Under the pieces are notes generated by a model. The model was not told the DNA's origin and ran no database searches. It was given only the letters and a program-made list of their open reading frames with translations. From assembly GCF_004123905.1 (NCBI RefSeq), contig NZ_MZXW01000008.1:113437-177436 (forward strand): 64,000 bases of DNA, in the 5' to 3' direction. Numbering within the stretch: position 1 is the first letter of the stretch; every line of letters begins with the position of its first letter. Positions 39,148 to 47,446 of the stretch are shown one piece after another. Position numbers and translations under genes: made by a program. The stretch is from Bradyrhizobium betae (lineage in GTDB: Bacteria > Pseudomonadota > Alphaproteobacteria > Rhizobiales > Xanthobacteraceae).

Positions 39148-40841
39148 TCACTCGAGCTGGAGTTGAGCAGGGCCTTGAGATAGTCGAGCGTGTTGTTCGC
39201 GCTCTCGATCGCGGCCTGGTATTGCGCGTATTGTGTCTGGAGCTGCGCCTTGTAGGCGGAAGCGGCGCTCTCGATATCGTCGACCTTCTGCTGGAGATCG
39301 TTGTCGCGGTCGGTCAGATTCGTGATCAACGTCTGCAACGCGCCCGAACTCGACGAGTAGGTCTTGGCGAGCTGGTAGAGCTGGGTGGCGATGCCGGAGG
39401 TCGAGGTCACCGCAATCGACTGCGACGCGGACCCCGAATAGGTGAAGGCCATGCCGGCATAGGCCGTTCCGGCATTGCCGATGATCGTGGTGCCGCTCAC
39501 CGTGAACATCGAGGCATCGCCGCCGATCGAGGCCGAGGAAAGATTGCCGTCGGAATCCACGGTCAAGTCCAGCGTGAAAGACTGCGGCGACGTTCCGGTG
39601 TTGACGACGGTGAGCTGGCTCGACGAGGTCTTGGTCTGCGCCGACAGCAGCGTCGTCACCCCGCTCAAATTCGTGCTGAGGATCTCCGACAGCGTCGATG
39701 TATCGAGCTCAAGTTCGTTGTTCTCGTTGAAGGACAGGCCGAGATCCGCCATGGTGAGGCCGCCGACCGTGCTGTTGAGCGCGTTCTGGAGCGCGTCCAT
39801 GATGTCGCGCATGGTGCCGTCGCCGAACAGCACCGCGCTCGAATCCGCCGTACCGTCCGATCCGGTCGCCTGTTGCGCGATCACCGCATCGCGAAATGTG
39901 TTGTAATTGGTGACGAGGTTCTCGACCGCCGTCTCGATCTGGCTGGTATCGGGCTCGATGCTGATGTTCACCGTGGCTCCGTCGGGCGTGGCCTGGAGCA
40001 GGTTGAACGTCACTCCCGTCAGCACGTCGGTGATATCGTTGGTGTCCCGGGTCATCGAGATACCGTCGAGCGAAAACTCGGCAGCTTGCGACGTTTGCAG
40101 GACATCGCTGAAGGCGCCGGAGCTATCGGTCACGCCAAGCTTGTTCAGGATGTCATCGCCGGACGAGCTCGAATAGGTGATGTCGGCTGCATCTTTGGTC
40201 CCCGTCAGCACCATCTCGTAGGACCCGCTCGACACCTGCACGATCGAGGCCTGGACGTTGGTGGTCGAGGTCTGGGCATTGATGGTGTCGACGACGTCCT
40301 GGAGCGACATCGTGCTGTCGATCGTGATGTCGGACGTAGCACCGCCTTCGAGGCCAACGGAAAACGTACCGGAATAGCCGAGTTCGTCGGTCTGGCTCGA
40401 CTGCGAACTGCCGACCACCTTCTGTGCGGTCGCGATCTGGCTGATCGTCAGCGTATGGTCGCCGGTCGCGGCGCCATTGCCGACCGACATCGAGAGCGCG
40501 GAGGACGCGCTCACGTCGCCGGTCGTGCCAATGGTCGCCGAACGGGTGGCGAAGACGTTGGTCGCCAACGAGTTGATGACGGAGGTCGCCAGCGAGGAAA
40601 GCCCGCTCGACAGTGTCGAGAGGTCGGTCTGGAGCGTCTCGTAGGCGGAGATTTTTGCTTCGTTGTTGGTGATCGTGGTCGAGATCGTGGTGGCCTGGGT
40701 GAGCTTGGCATCCACCGCCGAGGTAATCAGCGCGTCCCAGTCGATGCTGGTCGACGTGGTGGTGCCGGTCGTGGTCACCGACGAGCTGCTCGACGAGCTC
40801 GTGGTCGACGCGCTGCTGGTGCTCGAACTGACGCTTGTCAC
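39144..40841 (-). CDS. fliD: FliD, filament cap protein (HAP2)
   Basis: A 565-aa filament cap. It has a Ser/Thr-only opening tract, then WDALITSAVDAKLTQATTIS, the FliD N-terminal region (KISAYETLQTDLSTLSSGLS), LTISQIATAQKVVGSSQSSQ, and a C-terminal helix ending YQAAIESANNTLDYLKALLN. It promotes flagellin folding at the filament tip. fliS overlaps its 3' end, and flagellin is encoded 75 bases upstream. Confidence 0.9.
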   Translation of the reverse strand: MTSVSSSTSSASTTSSSSSSSVTTTGTTTSTSIDWDALITSAVDAKLTQATTISTTITNNEAKISAYETLQTDLSTLSSGLSSLATSVINSLATNVFATRSATIGTTGDVSASSALSMSVGNGAATGDHTLTISQIATAQKVVGSSQSSQTDELGYSGTFSVGLEGGATSDITIDSTMSLQDVVDTINAQTSTTNVQASIVQVSSGSYEMVLTGTKDAADITYSSSSGDDILNKLGVTDSSGAFSDVLQTSQAAEFSLDGISMTRDTNDITDVLTGVTFNLLQATPDGATVNISIEPDTSQIETAVENLVTNYNTFRDAVIAQQATGSDGTADSSAVLFGDGTMRDIMDALQNALNSTVGGLTMADLGLSFNENNELELDTSTLSEILSTNLSGVTTLLSAQTKTSSSQLTVVNTGTSPQSFTLDLTVDSDGNLSSASIGGDASMFTVSGTTIIGNAGTAYAGMAFTYSGSASQSIAVTSTSGIATQLYQLAKTYSSSSGALQTLITNLTDRDNDLQQKVDDIESAASAYKAQLQTQYAQYQAAIESANNTLDYLKALLNSSSSD

Positions 40842-40916
40842 TTTGGGGCCCGATCCATCGCGAGGTGGACCAGGCCGGCTTCACGCCGGCCTGGTGTGAC
40901 GTCGTGAGCCCAGCGC

Positions 40917-41741
40917 TTAGCTGAGCAGCTTGAGCAGGTATTGCGGCATCTGATTCGCCGCGGATTCGGCCGACACCGCGGCCTGGGTCTTCACTTCGGC
41001 CGAGGACAGCTTCGCCTGCTCGGAGGCGATATCGACATCCTTGATCGCCGAATTCGCTGATTGCAGGTTCTGGGTCTGGGTCGAGATCGAGTCGGACGAG
41101 AAGTTGAACCGCGATTCCTGCGCGCCGATGCTGGCGCGGGCGGCCGAGACGGTGTCGATCGCGGTATCAAGCGTCGTCAGCGCCGAGGTCGCGTCCGACA
41201 GCGAACTGACGTCGAGCGAGGACACGCCGAGCGACGACGCCGTCAGGCTGGTCAGCGTGATGGTGATGGTATCCGAACCGGAGGAACCGACCAGGACCGA
41301 GACGCCCGAGGCGAACACGCTGGAGCCGTCGAGCAGGCTCTGGCTGGAATAGCGCGTGCCGCTCGCGATCGAATCGATTTCGCTCGTGAGCTGCGTGAAT
41401 TCCGAGTTGATGTAGGCGCGGCTGGAATCGGTCGTGGTGCCCGACGCGGATTCCGAGGCCAGCGACTTCATGCGCGCCAGGATGTCCGAGATGTTGGAAG
41501 CACCGCCGTCGGCGGTCTGGAGGATCGCGGTCGCCTGGGAGGCGTTGGTCGCGGCCTGCTGCAGCGTGGTCACGTCCGAGGAGATGCGGGTGGAGATCGC
41601 GAGGCCGGCGGCGTCGTCGGAGGCCGAGGTGATACGCGAACCGCTCGACAGCTTCGCGAGCGAGCTGCTCTCCTGCGCGGAATTGATGTTGAGGTAGCGG
41701 ACCGCGGAGTTCGCGGCGGTGTTGGTGTTGATTGCGGGCAT
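40917..41741 (-). CDS. Flagellin (small, lateral-type size)
   Basis: A 274-aa flagellin. The D0/D1 N-terminus is AINTNTAANSAVRYLNINSA and the conserved SGSRITSASDDAAGLAISTR follows; the C-terminus contains RASIGAQESRFNFSSDSIS and SAESAANQMPQYLLKLLS. The variable domain is very short, and the protein is rich in Ser/Thr/Ala. The size fits the thin lateral flagellin class of bradyrhizobia rather than the thick subpolar class, which is an inference. An ECF-type sigma gene lies just upstream. Confidence 0.92.
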   Translation of the reverse strand: MPAINTNTAANSAVRYLNINSAQESSSLAKLSSGSRITSASDDAAGLAISTRISSDVTTLQQAATNASQATAILQTADGGASNISDILARMKSLASESASGTTTDSSRAYINSEFTQLTSEIDSIASGTRYSSQSLLDGSSVFASGVSVLVGSSGSDTITITLTSLTASSLGVSSLDVSSLSDATSALTTLDTAIDTVSAARASIGAQESRFNFSSDSISTQTQNLQSANSAIKDVDIASEQAKLSSAEVKTQAAVSAESAANQMPQYLLKLLS

Positions 41742-41851
41742 TGGAAGCTCCTGTGCTGATGGGCATGGCGTGCCGCATCGTTGAAGACGATTGACGACGC
41801 AGACCGCAGCCCCGTCCGTTCGCTCAAACGGCGGAGTGCAAGGAGATCAGG

Positions 41852-41867
41852 CGCGAAAATTTTCGCG
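41852..41867. promoter_or_regulatory. Perfect 16-bp palindrome between the sigma gene and flagellin
   Basis: CGCGAAAATTTTCGCG lies 15 bases past the sigma-factor stop and about 110 bases upstream of the flagellin start. It could be an operator for the flagellin promoter or a short hairpin; no U-tract follows it on the minus strand. Confidence 0.4.
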
Positions 41868-41882
41868 GGCCGATTTTTATGG

Positions 41883-42581
41883 TTAGCAATCGGTAAACGC
41901 GGTGCGGATGTCCCGCTCGTGCTTGCGCAGCAGCTGGCGAAGTTGCTGGCGGCCGCGCTTGAGCAGCGACTCGACCGCGGCCACCGTGGTGTCCATCACC
42001 TGGGCGATCTCACCATTGCTCATGTTCTCGTGGTACGAGAAGATCACTGCGATGCGCTGCTGCTCCGGCAGCCGCTGCATCGCGAGCTCCAGCATGCCGT
42101 TCAGCTCGTTACGCTCGATGATCTCGACCGCGCCGGGCTGACCGTCGGCGACCTCAGGCACCGTCTCGACATTCTCGTTGCGCGGCTTGCGCCTGAGGTC
42201 GATGCAGCGGTTGGAGATGACACGGTAGAGCCATGTCGAGAACTTGGCGCGGCCGTGCTGCCAGCGACCGCGATGGCTCCAGATCTTGAGCATGGTGTCC
42301 TGCACCACGTCTTCGGCATCCGCTGCATTGCCGACGATGCGTAGCGCGATCGCGTAGGCGCGGTCGATGTGACGCTCAACCAGCATGCGGAAGGCCGCTT
42401 CGTCGCCGGTCGCGAGCCTGTCCAGGAGTTCGCTGTCTTCATCGAAGACGACATCGTCGCCAACAGGCGCGCCGTCCGGCGCGAGCGGCGCCGACGGCAT
42501 CATCGGCACGGTCGCGTCAGTCGGCAGCGTCGTCGCGATCTCGGCCTCGGCGGGAGCCATGACATCAGCAGCGTAACTCAT
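41883..42581 (-). CDS. ECF-type RNA polymerase sigma factor
   Basis: A 232-aa sigma-70-family factor. Region 2 is seen in DEAAFRMLVERHIDRAYAIA and DAEDVVQDTMLKIWSHRGRW, with FSTWLYRVISNRCIDLRRKP; region 4 is LAMQRLPEQQRIAVIFSYHE then MSNGEIAQVMDTTVAAVESL. A roughly 60-residue acidic, Ala/Pro-rich extension precedes region 2. ATG 42581 follows GGAG at 8 bases; an earlier in-frame ATG at 42653 is less likely. Its place directly upstream of flagellin suggests control of this flagellar set. No obvious anti-sigma gene overlaps it. Confidence 0.9.
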   Translation of the reverse strand: MSYAADVMAPAEAEIATTLPTDATVPMMPSAPLAPDGAPVGDDVVFDEDSELLDRLATGDEAAFRMLVERHIDRAYAIALRIVGNAADAEDVVQDTMLKIWSHRGRWQHGRAKFSTWLYRVISNRCIDLRRKPRNENVETVPEVADGQPGAVEIIERNELNGMLELAMQRLPEQQRIAVIFSYHENMSNGEIAQVMDTTVAAVESLLKRGRQQLRQLLRKHERDIRTAFTDC

Positions 42582-43097
42582 CCCGCAATCTCCAACCCGC
42601 AATGCCGGCGGCGCATATGCCACACGGCTTCCAAGCGTTGAACGCGGGGCCAAAACAATCCAGGCGGATAATTTTTGTTATTTTTCAAGATGTTAGCAGG
42701 TCACTTTTGCCGAGCATCGGGCAATAATTGCCGACTGCGCGCTTCTCTCGCGCCTCACACCTGCAATCATCACCTCGTCTCGCGCCATGGCGGATCATCC
42801 ATCCTGAACAGACGTACTCGGGAGAAAACGCTGACATTACGCGGCACTAGGTGATCAAGCGCGACACGCGCACAGCGCGTGAAGACACGATTGTTTCCGA
42901 GTGTGAATGAACGCGAGACCGCTTCTGCACCCGGCAATTTTTTCCGAATCACCTTTTTTTTCGAACCTAGCGATTTTTTTCAATCTGTCAGTCGCGACGA
43001 GCGTGTTTTTGAATCGCGCGTGAACTTTTTTCGTATTTGTGGCGCCTGACCTCGCGCGTGCGCACGTTAATCGTCATGGTGGACGGGGAATTGCAGC
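42582..43097. other. AT-richer divergent region between the sigma gene and the HAD-protein gene
   Basis: About 515 bases without a gene. Composition is clearly AT-richer than the surroundings, especially 42650-43060, with many homopolymer T runs. It must hold the promoters of the minus-strand sigma gene and of the plus-strand gene at 43098. No tRNA or repeat element was identified. Confidence 0.5.
42938..43031. promoter_or_regulatory. Phased T-tracts, possible bent DNA upstream of 43098
   Basis: T runs of 5-8 bases occur at 42938-42943, 42954-42961, 42974-42980, 43006-43010 and 43026-43031. From the second run onwards the centres are about 19.5, 31 and 20.5 bases apart, close to multiples of the helical repeat, so the region may be intrinsically curved. 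Confidence 0.35.
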
Positions 43098-45512
43098 ATG
43101 AGGATCGCAATGGCCAGCGCGGAACGCCGCGCGAAAATTGTTTCTGCTTGGTCGTTCGATGTTTTCGATACATTTCTGCTTCGTGCCTGCACGACGCCAG
43201 ATGGTGTGTTTGAAAGGACTTACGAGCTATCGGGCATTTCAGGAACTTGTCCGAATGTTTCTGAGAGTTTCGTTCAGCATCGCATCCAGGCTGAAGCGCG
43301 AGCGCGCAAGACCGCGAAGGAGAAGCGCGGCGCAAGCGAAGTGCGCATCGATGAAATCTATTCCTACTTTCCGTTCAAGCTGTTCGGCCTCACACGCGGC
43401 GATCTGAACGACCTGGTCGAATCAGAGTTTTCCGCGGAGCTCGAGCTTTGCCGCGCCAATCCGGACATGCTTCGGCAATATCTGGACATGAAGCGCGCCG
43501 GCCACCGCGTCGGATTCATTTCCGACACCTATTGGGATTCCGATCGGCTGGCGCGGCTGCTGCGGGCCTGCCGCCCTGGCCTCGCCTGGGACTTTCTCTA
43601 CGCCTCCTGCGATCACGGCAGCAGCAAGAGCGAGGCGTTGTTCGCGAAATACCTCGCTCACGAGGGCATCGACGCCGGCGCCTCCTTTCACGTCGGCGAC
43701 AATGACAAGGCCGATATCAACGGTGCCAAGCGCCACGGCATTCGCGCGCGCTATTATCCGCAGGCGACCGCCCGGCTCGCATCGACGTTTCAGCGCGAAA
43801 CCGCATTGTTCGAGCTCATATGCACGGGCGCGCCATCCCGGCTCGACCGCGGCGCGCGCACCTTGCGGCGCATGGTCGCCGCGCGCAGCGCCGAGAGGTC
43901 GCCGGCCTTTCACCTGGGCCTCACGGTGCTTGGCCCGGTGATGACGGCGTTCGACGCCTTCGTCGCGAGGCGCTGCGAAGCGGTCGCGGGACCCGGCCGG
44001 CAGGTGGCCCTCGGTTTCCTCGGCCGCGACGGTTTCCTGTCGTACCGGATCTGGCAGGACTTGCACGGCATGTCGTCGGCCTATGTCGAGATCAACCGCC
44101 GCGTCAGCCTGATCGCCTCCGCCGACACCATGCAGCCGCTGGTCGATCTGCTCAGCAAGGTCTTCAAGATCGACGCCCCGACCTTTCGCGACATGATGAA
44201 GATCATGCCGCCGAAGGTCGCGGCGTTCTTTGCCGGCTGTCCCGGCGGTGTCGCCGCCGGCGAAGATCTCGCCGAGGCGCTTCCCGGTCTGATGGATCCG
44301 GCTGAAATCGTTGCGCTCGCCGCGGGCCTGCGAGCCCGGCTGCTCGCCTATCTCCGTCTTGCTATCCCGGACTTCGAGGACTGTACTGATCTGGTGCTCG
44401 CCGATCTCGGCTATTCCGGCAGCGTGCAGAAGGCGCTGCGTCGTGTCTTCGACATGGAGGGCATCAAGATCCGTCTCCACGGCGCCTATCTGATGTCACT
44501 CGACGACGCCTTCGACGATCTCGCCGACGAGGACAGCGCGGAAGGTTTTGTCTCCGACCTCGTGGTCACGCCGCATGTCAAGCGCATGCTGATCCGCAAC
44601 GTGGCCCTGCTGGAGCAGGCCTGCTGCGCGGCCGATGGTTCGGTTCGCGATTACGCCGGCGGCGCGGTGCTGCGCGAGATCAATCCGCGTCCCGCGGAAC
44701 AAATGGCGCGTGCCGCGGAGATCCAGGCCGGCGCACAGGCCTTCGCGCAGAGCGCGGGCGATGTCGCGCTCGACCATGGCCTCGATCCCCATGCTGCATC
44801 CGACGTCGCCGCGCGCTGGTGCGCGGCGACGCTAGCCCGCCTCCTGCTGCTGCCCGACGACGACGAGCTCGCGCTGCTTGGCACGTTGAAGCACGACGTC
44901 AATCTCGGCACCCACGCACTGGCACCGATGCTCGACGAAAGATTCGTCCGCGATCAGATCACCGCCCGCGGCCTCTCTGCCGCCTGCACATCGGCGGCAC
45001 CGCCGATGTGGCTCGCCGGCAGCTTTGCCAGCCTGTCACCGTCCTACGGTTATCTCTATGTGCTGTTCGGCGCCAACCGTCTGCCCGCCGACGTCTTTGA
45101 GGAACGGCCGTGCGGCCCGGTTCAGGTCGGATTGTTTCGTGCCGGCGCCGATGCGACGCTGGAGACGGCGACCCTCCATCGCACCGGTCTCGGCGAGTTG
45201 CGTCTGCGCATCCCGCTGTCCCGGACCATGGCGGTCATCATGATCGCGCTGCCGCTGGCAAAATTCGCCCCCGAAGGCCTTCTTCACGGCGTCACGGTGC
45301 AACGGGGTGACGACGTTCGCGACGCCGCCGAGAGCCAAGACGTCATCGGCCTCGCCGCCGAAAGCCTGGTCTATGCCGGAGTGCAGCGGACCGGCGCGCA
45401 ATATCGCGCCGAGAGCGACGACGGCTGCCTGCTGATCCCGGTCGCCCCGATGACGCAGGAGATCGCGATCTATTCCATCGCAATCTCGCCGCTCGGCTCC
45501 AGCCCCAAATAA
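43098..45512 (+). CDS. HAD-superfamily (COG5610-like) protein, 804 aa
   Basis: The N-terminal HAD domain carries SFDVFDTFLLR (Asp21 and Asp24), HRVGFISDTYWDSDRLARLL and ASFHVGDNDKADINGAKRHG. The middle (about 300-480) has VALGFLGRDGFLSYRIWQDL and LVLADLGYSGSVQKALRRVF, the pattern of large COG5610 proteins, which occur in surface-polysaccharide clusters. The C-terminal part (about 560-804) is beta-rich and unrecognised. Phosphatase or transferase action on a sugar precursor is inferred. ATG 43098 follows GGGGA at 7-8 bases; ATG 43110 is possible. The first 200 bases are visibly AT-richer than the rest. Confidence 0.7.
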   Translation: MRIAMASAERRAKIVSAWSFDVFDTFLLRACTTPDGVFERTYELSGISGTCPNVSESFVQHRIQAEARARKTAKEKRGASEVRIDEIYSYFPFKLFGLTRGDLNDLVESEFSAELELCRANPDMLRQYLDMKRAGHRVGFISDTYWDSDRLARLLRACRPGLAWDFLYASCDHGSSKSEALFAKYLAHEGIDAGASFHVGDNDKADINGAKRHGIRARYYPQATARLASTFQRETALFELICTGAPSRLDRGARTLRRMVAARSAERSPAFHLGLTVLGPVMTAFDAFVARRCEAVAGPGRQVALGFLGRDGFLSYRIWQDLHGMSSAYVEINRRVSLIASADTMQPLVDLLSKVFKIDAPTFRDMMKIMPPKVAAFFAGCPGGVAAGEDLAEALPGLMDPAEIVALAAGLRARLLAYLRLAIPDFEDCTDLVLADLGYSGSVQKALRRVFDMEGIKIRLHGAYLMSLDDAFDDLADEDSAEGFVSDLVVTPHVKRMLIRNVALLEQACCAADGSVRDYAGGAVLREINPRPAEQMARAAEIQAGAQAFAQSAGDVALDHGLDPHAASDVAARWCAATLARLLLLPDDDELALLGTLKHDVNLGTHALAPMLDERFVRDQITARGLSAACTSAAPPMWLAGSFASLSPSYGYLYVLFGANRLPADVFEERPCGPVQVGLFRAGADATLETATLHRTGLGELRLRIPLSRTMAVIMIALPLAKFAPEGLLHGVTVQRGDDVRDAAESQDVIGLAAESLVYAGVQRTGAQYRAESDDGCLLIPVAPMTQEIAIYSIAISPLGSSPK

Positions 45513-45561
45513 TGCGCCTGATCGCGCCGCCCCGGCCGTTCAAGTGCGAGGGGCTGGCGAC

Positions 45562-46896
45562 GTGAGGGGCACGGAATTGACGGACGAGACGCACGCGGAC
45601 CTTGATCGGCTGCTGCTAACTGGCGGTGTCAAGCTCGGCCCGGCCCAGCGCGACCGCCTGGGCTGGCTGGTCGGCCAGTACGGCGCACTGAGGCTCGACG
45701 GCGTCAGCGAGCGCCGGCAGAACGGCGTCATCATTCTCAGGGAGCCATTGAGCGGCGCGGCAGCCGAGCTGCTCTACCGCTCGCTCACACCCGGCTGCGC
45801 AATTGTCATTCCCCGAAGCGAGAATCCCGGCTTCGACTTCCTCAAGTCCAAGCTGACCGAGTTCGGCACCGTCGCGCCCTGCGGCGCAGACGGCCCGCAT
45901 GAGATGTGGTGGGGCGGCATCGGCTGGTCGAAATTCCTCACTGCGGCCGATGCTTCGACGGTCCGCCCCCGGATCGTCTGCTGCTATCCGCGCGGCGGCG
46001 ACGCGACTGCAGTCTTCGCGCTCCGGCACTCGCTTGAGCGGTTCGATCTCGCCTGCCATATCGAGCCGATCGATACGGAGTTCAGCGACCGCCTGCTCTG
46101 CTTCGAGAAGGCCGAGTTCCTGCTGCGGATGTGGAACAAGTATCGCGAGCCGTTGCTGTTCGTCGAACCCGGCGCCGTTCTGCGCGAGGCACCATTGCTG
46201 CCGTCTTTCCTCGGCTGCGACGTCGCCCTGCACAAGTGGAATCGCTGGGAGATGTCGGCGCGCACGCTCTATCTCGGCCGCACCGAGCGCGCCGAACGGC
46301 TGCTGTGGACCTGGCAACAGCTTGCCGCGTCATACCCCGCGATCTGGGAGGGCTATCTGCTCGACCAGGCCTGGAGCCTGACATCCTCGCAGATGCCGCT
46401 CGACACCGTATGGCTGCCGCGCTCCTATCACGCGCTGAAGGGCTACCTCGGCGCGATGCGCGCCACGATCCTGCACGACCAGCAGACGACGACGCTGGAG
46501 CTCGGACCCGATCCGGCCTTCGCAGGCATCGCACGCACGGCCCGCCGCGCCGGACGTACCGGCGCCCGCGACGCCTTCATGGTGATGACCTCGAAAGCCG
46601 AGACCGGCAACGGCATCGCCGTGATCCTGCGCGACGTCTCGGCCAGTGACGCGGGCGCAGTTGCCGCGACCGTGGAAGCCGTGACCGGCGCCTATGCGGC
46701 CGATTGCGGCGGATATGGCCGGCTCGAGCTGTCGCTCTGCGCCTGGCAGGACGACGTCGGCGCCGCGCGCGAAGCCGCGGCCATGGCGCGCTATCGCATC
46801 CTGGAGATCGCGCCGGGGCAGCGCATCGCCAACGATTTCTTCGCCACCCGCGCGACTGACGACGCAGTCATGACCGCCCGCCATCTCTTTCCCTAA
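45562..46896 (+). CDS. Glycosyltransferase-like protein, 444 aa (putative)
   Basis: GTG 45562 follows GAGGGG at 8 bases; GTG 45544 is an alternative. Residues about 130-290 look like a GT-A nucleotide-sugar fold: RIVCCYPRGGDATAVFALRH, then KYREPLLFVEPGAVLREAPL in the place where such enzymes carry a D-x-D loop, DVALHKWNRWEMSARTLYLG and WEGYLLDQAWSLT. The canonical D-x-D is not evident (EPG instead), so activity is uncertain. Flanking regions are unrecognised. It lies 49 bases after the HAD gene and 13 bases before the next gene, so the three form one unit. Confidence 0.5.
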   Translation: MRGTELTDETHADLDRLLLTGGVKLGPAQRDRLGWLVGQYGALRLDGVSERRQNGVIILREPLSGAAAELLYRSLTPGCAIVIPRSENPGFDFLKSKLTEFGTVAPCGADGPHEMWWGGIGWSKFLTAADASTVRPRIVCCYPRGGDATAVFALRHSLERFDLACHIEPIDTEFSDRLLCFEKAEFLLRMWNKYREPLLFVEPGAVLREAPLLPSFLGCDVALHKWNRWEMSARTLYLGRTERAERLLWTWQQLAASYPAIWEGYLLDQAWSLTSSQMPLDTVWLPRSYHALKGYLGAMRATILHDQQTTTLELGPDPAFAGIARTARRAGRTGARDAFMVMTSKAETGNGIAVILRDVSASDAGAVAATVEAVTGAYAADCGGYGRLELSLCAWQDDVGAAREAAAMARYRILEIAPGQRIANDFFATRATDDAVMTARHLFP

Positions 46897-46909
46897 CGGA
46901 CAGCACAAG

Positions 46910-47446
46910 ATGCTCAAGACCATCATCCTGCTCACCGACACCGTGCAACAGCAACAGCCGCTGGCCAATCTGCTCCGCGAGCACAATCGCGAGCTTGCCT
47001 TTTGCTCCGCACTGCGCGCCCAGGACCTCAGCGCCATCGAACCGGACGTGCTGAGCGAGGCACGGCTGGTGTCCTTCGCCGCCGACGCCGCCGTCCCCGA
47101 AAAATTCCTGCTCAGGCTCGGCTATGGCGCCTACAAATTCTACGCCGCACCGACGCAATATCCGGGCCTGCCGCCGGCACCCGACGAGAACGACGAAGAT
47201 TCGCGTTGCTACTCCGTGATCGCGCAGTCGATGACGATCTGGCCGGATTTCAAGAAGGTTGTCGGCCTCGAAACCGTGACGATCCCGGAAGGTACCCTTC
47301 CTGCCGAGCGCGAGCGGCTGGTGTTCTCCCGCCTTGCACATTTGTTCTGGTGCATGTCGCACATGATCGCCGGCGAGGCGACGGATCTCCCTGGGATCAT
47401 CGGGTCCGGCGAGAGCCAGCGCCCAACACTTGCGATGATGAACTAG
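46910..47446 (+). CDS. Formyltransferase-like protein, 178 aa (degenerate active site)
   Basis: The region RLVSFAADAAVPEKFLLRLG then YGAYKFYAAPTQYPGLPP matches the formyltransferase family pattern (GAYNFHPGPPEYPG in relatives, as I recall it). Here Asn and His of the active-site motif are Lys and Tyr, so 10-formyl-THF transfer may be lost. Short N-terminal beta-alpha units (TIILLTDTVQQQQPLANLLR) fit the fold. Sugar N-formyltransferases belong to this superfamily, in keeping with the HAD and glycosyltransferase-like neighbours. Its stop overlaps the convergent CoA-transferase gene by 4 bases. Confidence 0.5.
   Translation: MLKTIILLTDTVQQQQPLANLLREHNRELAFCSALRAQDLSAIEPDVLSEARLVSFAADAAVPEKFLLRLGYGAYKFYAAPTQYPGLPPAPDENDEDSRCYSVIAQSMTIWPDFKKVVGLETVTIPEGTLPAERERLVFSRLAHLFWCMSHMIAGEATDLPGIIGSGESQRPTLAMMN

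Noticed and set aside
42938..43031. T-rich stretches as intrinsic terminators
   Set aside because: No GC-rich stem precedes the T runs and no gene ends here on the plus strand.
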